Positions 30,885-32,998 of a DNA stretch of 32,998 bases are shown here, in pieces (positions within the stretch are counted from its first letter, which is position 1; each line of letters starts with the position of its first letter). A program made the translations under genes and the position numbers. The notes beneath the pieces were generated by a model. That model had not been told where the DNA came from. It did no database searches and saw only the letters and a list, made by a program, of their open reading frames with translations. The DNA lies in the NCBI GenBank assembly GCA_023415035.1, contig JAEZLX010000009.1:1-32998 (forward strand), written 5' to 3'. The stretch comes from Pseudomonadota bacterium. GTDB taxonomy: Bacteria; Pseudomonadota; Gammaproteobacteria; Burkholderiales; Burkholderiaceae_C.

Positions 30885-30933
30885 CGCTGGGCACCCGCCT
30901 GGCCCCGAACAACCCGAATCAGGAGGAATACGC

Positions 30934-31383
30934 ATGAACCGCTCGCCACGCCAGCCCAGCCGCCGCACCGCCACCACCCTTTGCCTGGGCACCATCGCCC
31001 TGGCGGTGACGGCCTGCGCCATGCCGCCGGCAGGATCACCCCCGTCCGCGGCCAGCCTGACAGGCACCGAATGGCGCCTGACCGCGCTGGGCAGTGATGC
31101 CGCTTTGCCCCAGCCACAAGCCACGCTGACCTTTCCGGATGCGGGGCGCGTGGCCGGCCACACCTCGTGCAACCGCTTCTTCGGCAGCGTGAGCCTGGAA
31201 GGCTCGACGATCCACTTCAGCCAGCTCGGCGCCACACGCATGGCGTGCATCGGCCCGGCCGACGCCCAAGAGCGGCGCGTACTCAAGTCACTGGAGTCCG
31301 CCAACCGCTTCGTGCTGGGCGGCGACACGCTGGAGATCCACGCTCCGGGCGCAGACACCCTGCGCTACACGCGCACAAAGTGA
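30934..31383 (+). CDS. META-domain (HslJ-like) lipoprotein
   Basis: Exported lipoprotein of 149 residues. The signal peptide ends in the lipobox VTAC with the lipidated cysteine C28, followed by Ala-Met-Pro-Pro, so outer-membrane sorting by Lol is likely. The rest (about 40-148) is one META/HslJ domain: LTGTEWRLTALG at the start, GHTSCNRFFGSVSLEG and the segment FSQLGATRMACIGP in the core. HslJ in E. coli is linked to heat shock and novobiocin resistance; the molecular role is unknown. The start has a perfect AGGAGG at 30921-30926; the frame open to 30799 is not used. The end converges on lolD 6 bp away. Confidence 0.9.
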   Translation: MNRSPRQPSRRTATTLCLGTIALAVTACAMPPAGSPPSAASLTGTEWRLTALGSDAALPQPQATLTFPDAGRVAGHTSCNRFFGSVSLEGSTIHFSQLGATRMACIGPADAQERRVLKSLESANRFVLGGDTLEIHAPGADTLRYTRTK

Positions 31384-31389
31384 ACCCCA

Positions 31390-32077
<688 letters not shown>

Positions 32078-32085
<8 letters not shown>

Positions 32086-32998
32086 AGCGCAGCGCCTCGG
32101 CCGGGTTCACGCGGCTGGCACGCCAGCTCGGGTAGATGGTGGCCACGAAAGCCAGGATGAGCGAGATCACCGCGATCGGCAGGATGTCACCCTTTTGCGG
32201 GTCGCTGGGCATGCGGCTGATCAGGTAGATGTCCTGCGGCAGGAACTTGGCGCCAATCAGGTTTTCCAGCGCCGGCACGATGGTGTCGATGTTGAAGGCG
32301 ATGGCCAGCCCCAACAGCAGGCCCAGGCCCGTACCGATCACCCCCACGGTCGCCCCCTGCACCATGAAGATGCCCATGATGCTGCGCGGGCTGGCACCCA
32401 GCGTGCGCAGGATCGCGATGTCTGCGCGCTTGTCCGTGACTGTCATCACCAGCGTGGACACGAGGTTGAACGCGGCCACGGCCACGATCAGCGTGAGGAT
32501 GATGAACATCATGCGTTTTTCGAGCTGCACGGCCGCGAACCAGTTGCGGTTCTGCCGCGTCCAGTCGGTCACGTACATGCCGGGTGGCAGTTGCCCCGCC
32601 AGCTCCAGCGCCACCGCGCGCGCGTCCTGCTGGTCGCGGATCTTCACGCGCACGCCCGACGGCCCCTCCAGCCGGAAAATGCGCGCAGCGTCGTCCATGT
32701 GCAGCATCGCCAGCGCCGAGTCGTATTCGTAGTGGCCCGAGCTGAAGGTGCCCACCACCGTCATCTGGCGCACCCGCGGCACCACGCCGGCCGGCGTCAC
32801 CTGTCCGCTCGGCGCCATCAGCGTCACGCTGTCACCGACCCCCACGCCCAGGCCACGCGCCAGATCCAGCCCCAGCAGGATGCCGAACTCCCCGGGGACC
32901 AGGCGGGGTAGTGTGGTGTCGGCCAGATCCCGCGCCAGATCGGTCACCTTGGGCTCCTGCGCCGGATCGATGCCGCGCAGCATCACGCCCTTCATGTC
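32078..32998 (-). CDS. lolC: Lipoprotein-releasing system permease, 5' end outside the window
   Basis: Integral membrane subunit of the Lol ABC transporter. About 306 residues are visible; the frame remains open past the window edge, and family members are around 410 residues, so roughly 100 are missing. The visible part contains the end of the periplasmic domain (GTFSSGHYEYDSALAML, DWTRQNRNWFAAVQLEK) and three helices: MMFIILTLIVAVAAFNLVST, the coupling segment ADIAILRTLGASPRSI followed by a second helix, and the last helix before IYPSWRASRVNPAEALRYE. It may be LolC or a fused LolC/LolE-type (LolF) permease; only one permease gene is in view. Confidence 0.93.

Overview
The window reads as a chromosomal segment of a GC-rich betaproteobacterium, most likely order Burkholderiales and possibly Comamonadaceae. 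The grounds are high G+C in coding and intergenic DNA, the block HNH endonuclease / ribF / ileS / lspA, a RibF whose flavokinase half carries a GFRTLN segment, an Aer-like PAS chemoreceptor, and a paired PimC/PimD-type acyl-CoA dehydrogenase operon. Placement below order level is inference. I see no insertion sequence, integrase, phage gene, CRISPR array, tRNA or rRNA. The genes look like ordinary housekeeping and accessory metabolism, densely packed. No gap between genes exceeds 300 bp; the largest, 264 bp, lies between the chemoreceptor and mdtD.

Layout. 1-1504 (+): the end of trxB, then rpmB-rpmG behind their own promoter and a leader with a terminator-like hairpin. 1624-4286 (-): a membrane fatty-acid desaturase and rsmB. 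4330-5949 (+): prfC, divergent from rsmB. 5987-6589 (-): purN, whose start lies 17 bp from that of the divergent yceH-like gene (6607-7269). 7360-9668 (+): two acyl-CoA dehydrogenase subunits, converging on an Aer-like chemoreceptor (9670-11292, -). 11557-12996 (+): an MdtD-like exporter. 13004-13561 (-): an HNH endonuclease, divergent from ribF. 13725-21318 (+): ribF, ileS, lspA, a Na/Pi cotransporter-like protein and a class V aminotransferase. 21458-21997 (+): a small outer-membrane barrel. 22015-23007 (-): a zinc-less quinone oxidoreductase, divergent from an EamA transporter (23149-24099, +). 24130-25889 (-): a second EamA transporter followed by an atypical SDR. 25980-26690 (-): an FNR-family regulator. 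26772-29335 (-): a spermidine-synthase-like protein and a GspE/PilB-type ATPase, nearly overlapping. 29449-30836 (-): tatD and a family 6 DNA-deoxyinosine glycosylase with a 4-nt overlap. 30934-31383 (+): a META-domain lipoprotein. 31390-32998 (-): lolD and the 3' part of lolC.

How genes fit together. RpmB and RpmG are both large-subunit proteins in zinc-free forms. IleS and LspA form the common ileS-lspA pair, here preceded by ribF. LolC and LolD belong to one lipoprotein-release complex, and LspA matures the same class of substrate. The regulator at 25980-26690 carries an FNR-type recognition helix, and an FNR-type dyad lies at the right distance upstream of a -10 box for its own gene, so autoregulation is a testable prediction.

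I did not find a convincing wholly new multi-gene system. The most interesting signals are the rpmBG leader, the FNR regulator lacking one cluster cysteine with its apparent class II self-site, the SDR lacking the catalytic Tyr/Lys, and the coupled TatD / deoxyinosine-glycosylase pair.
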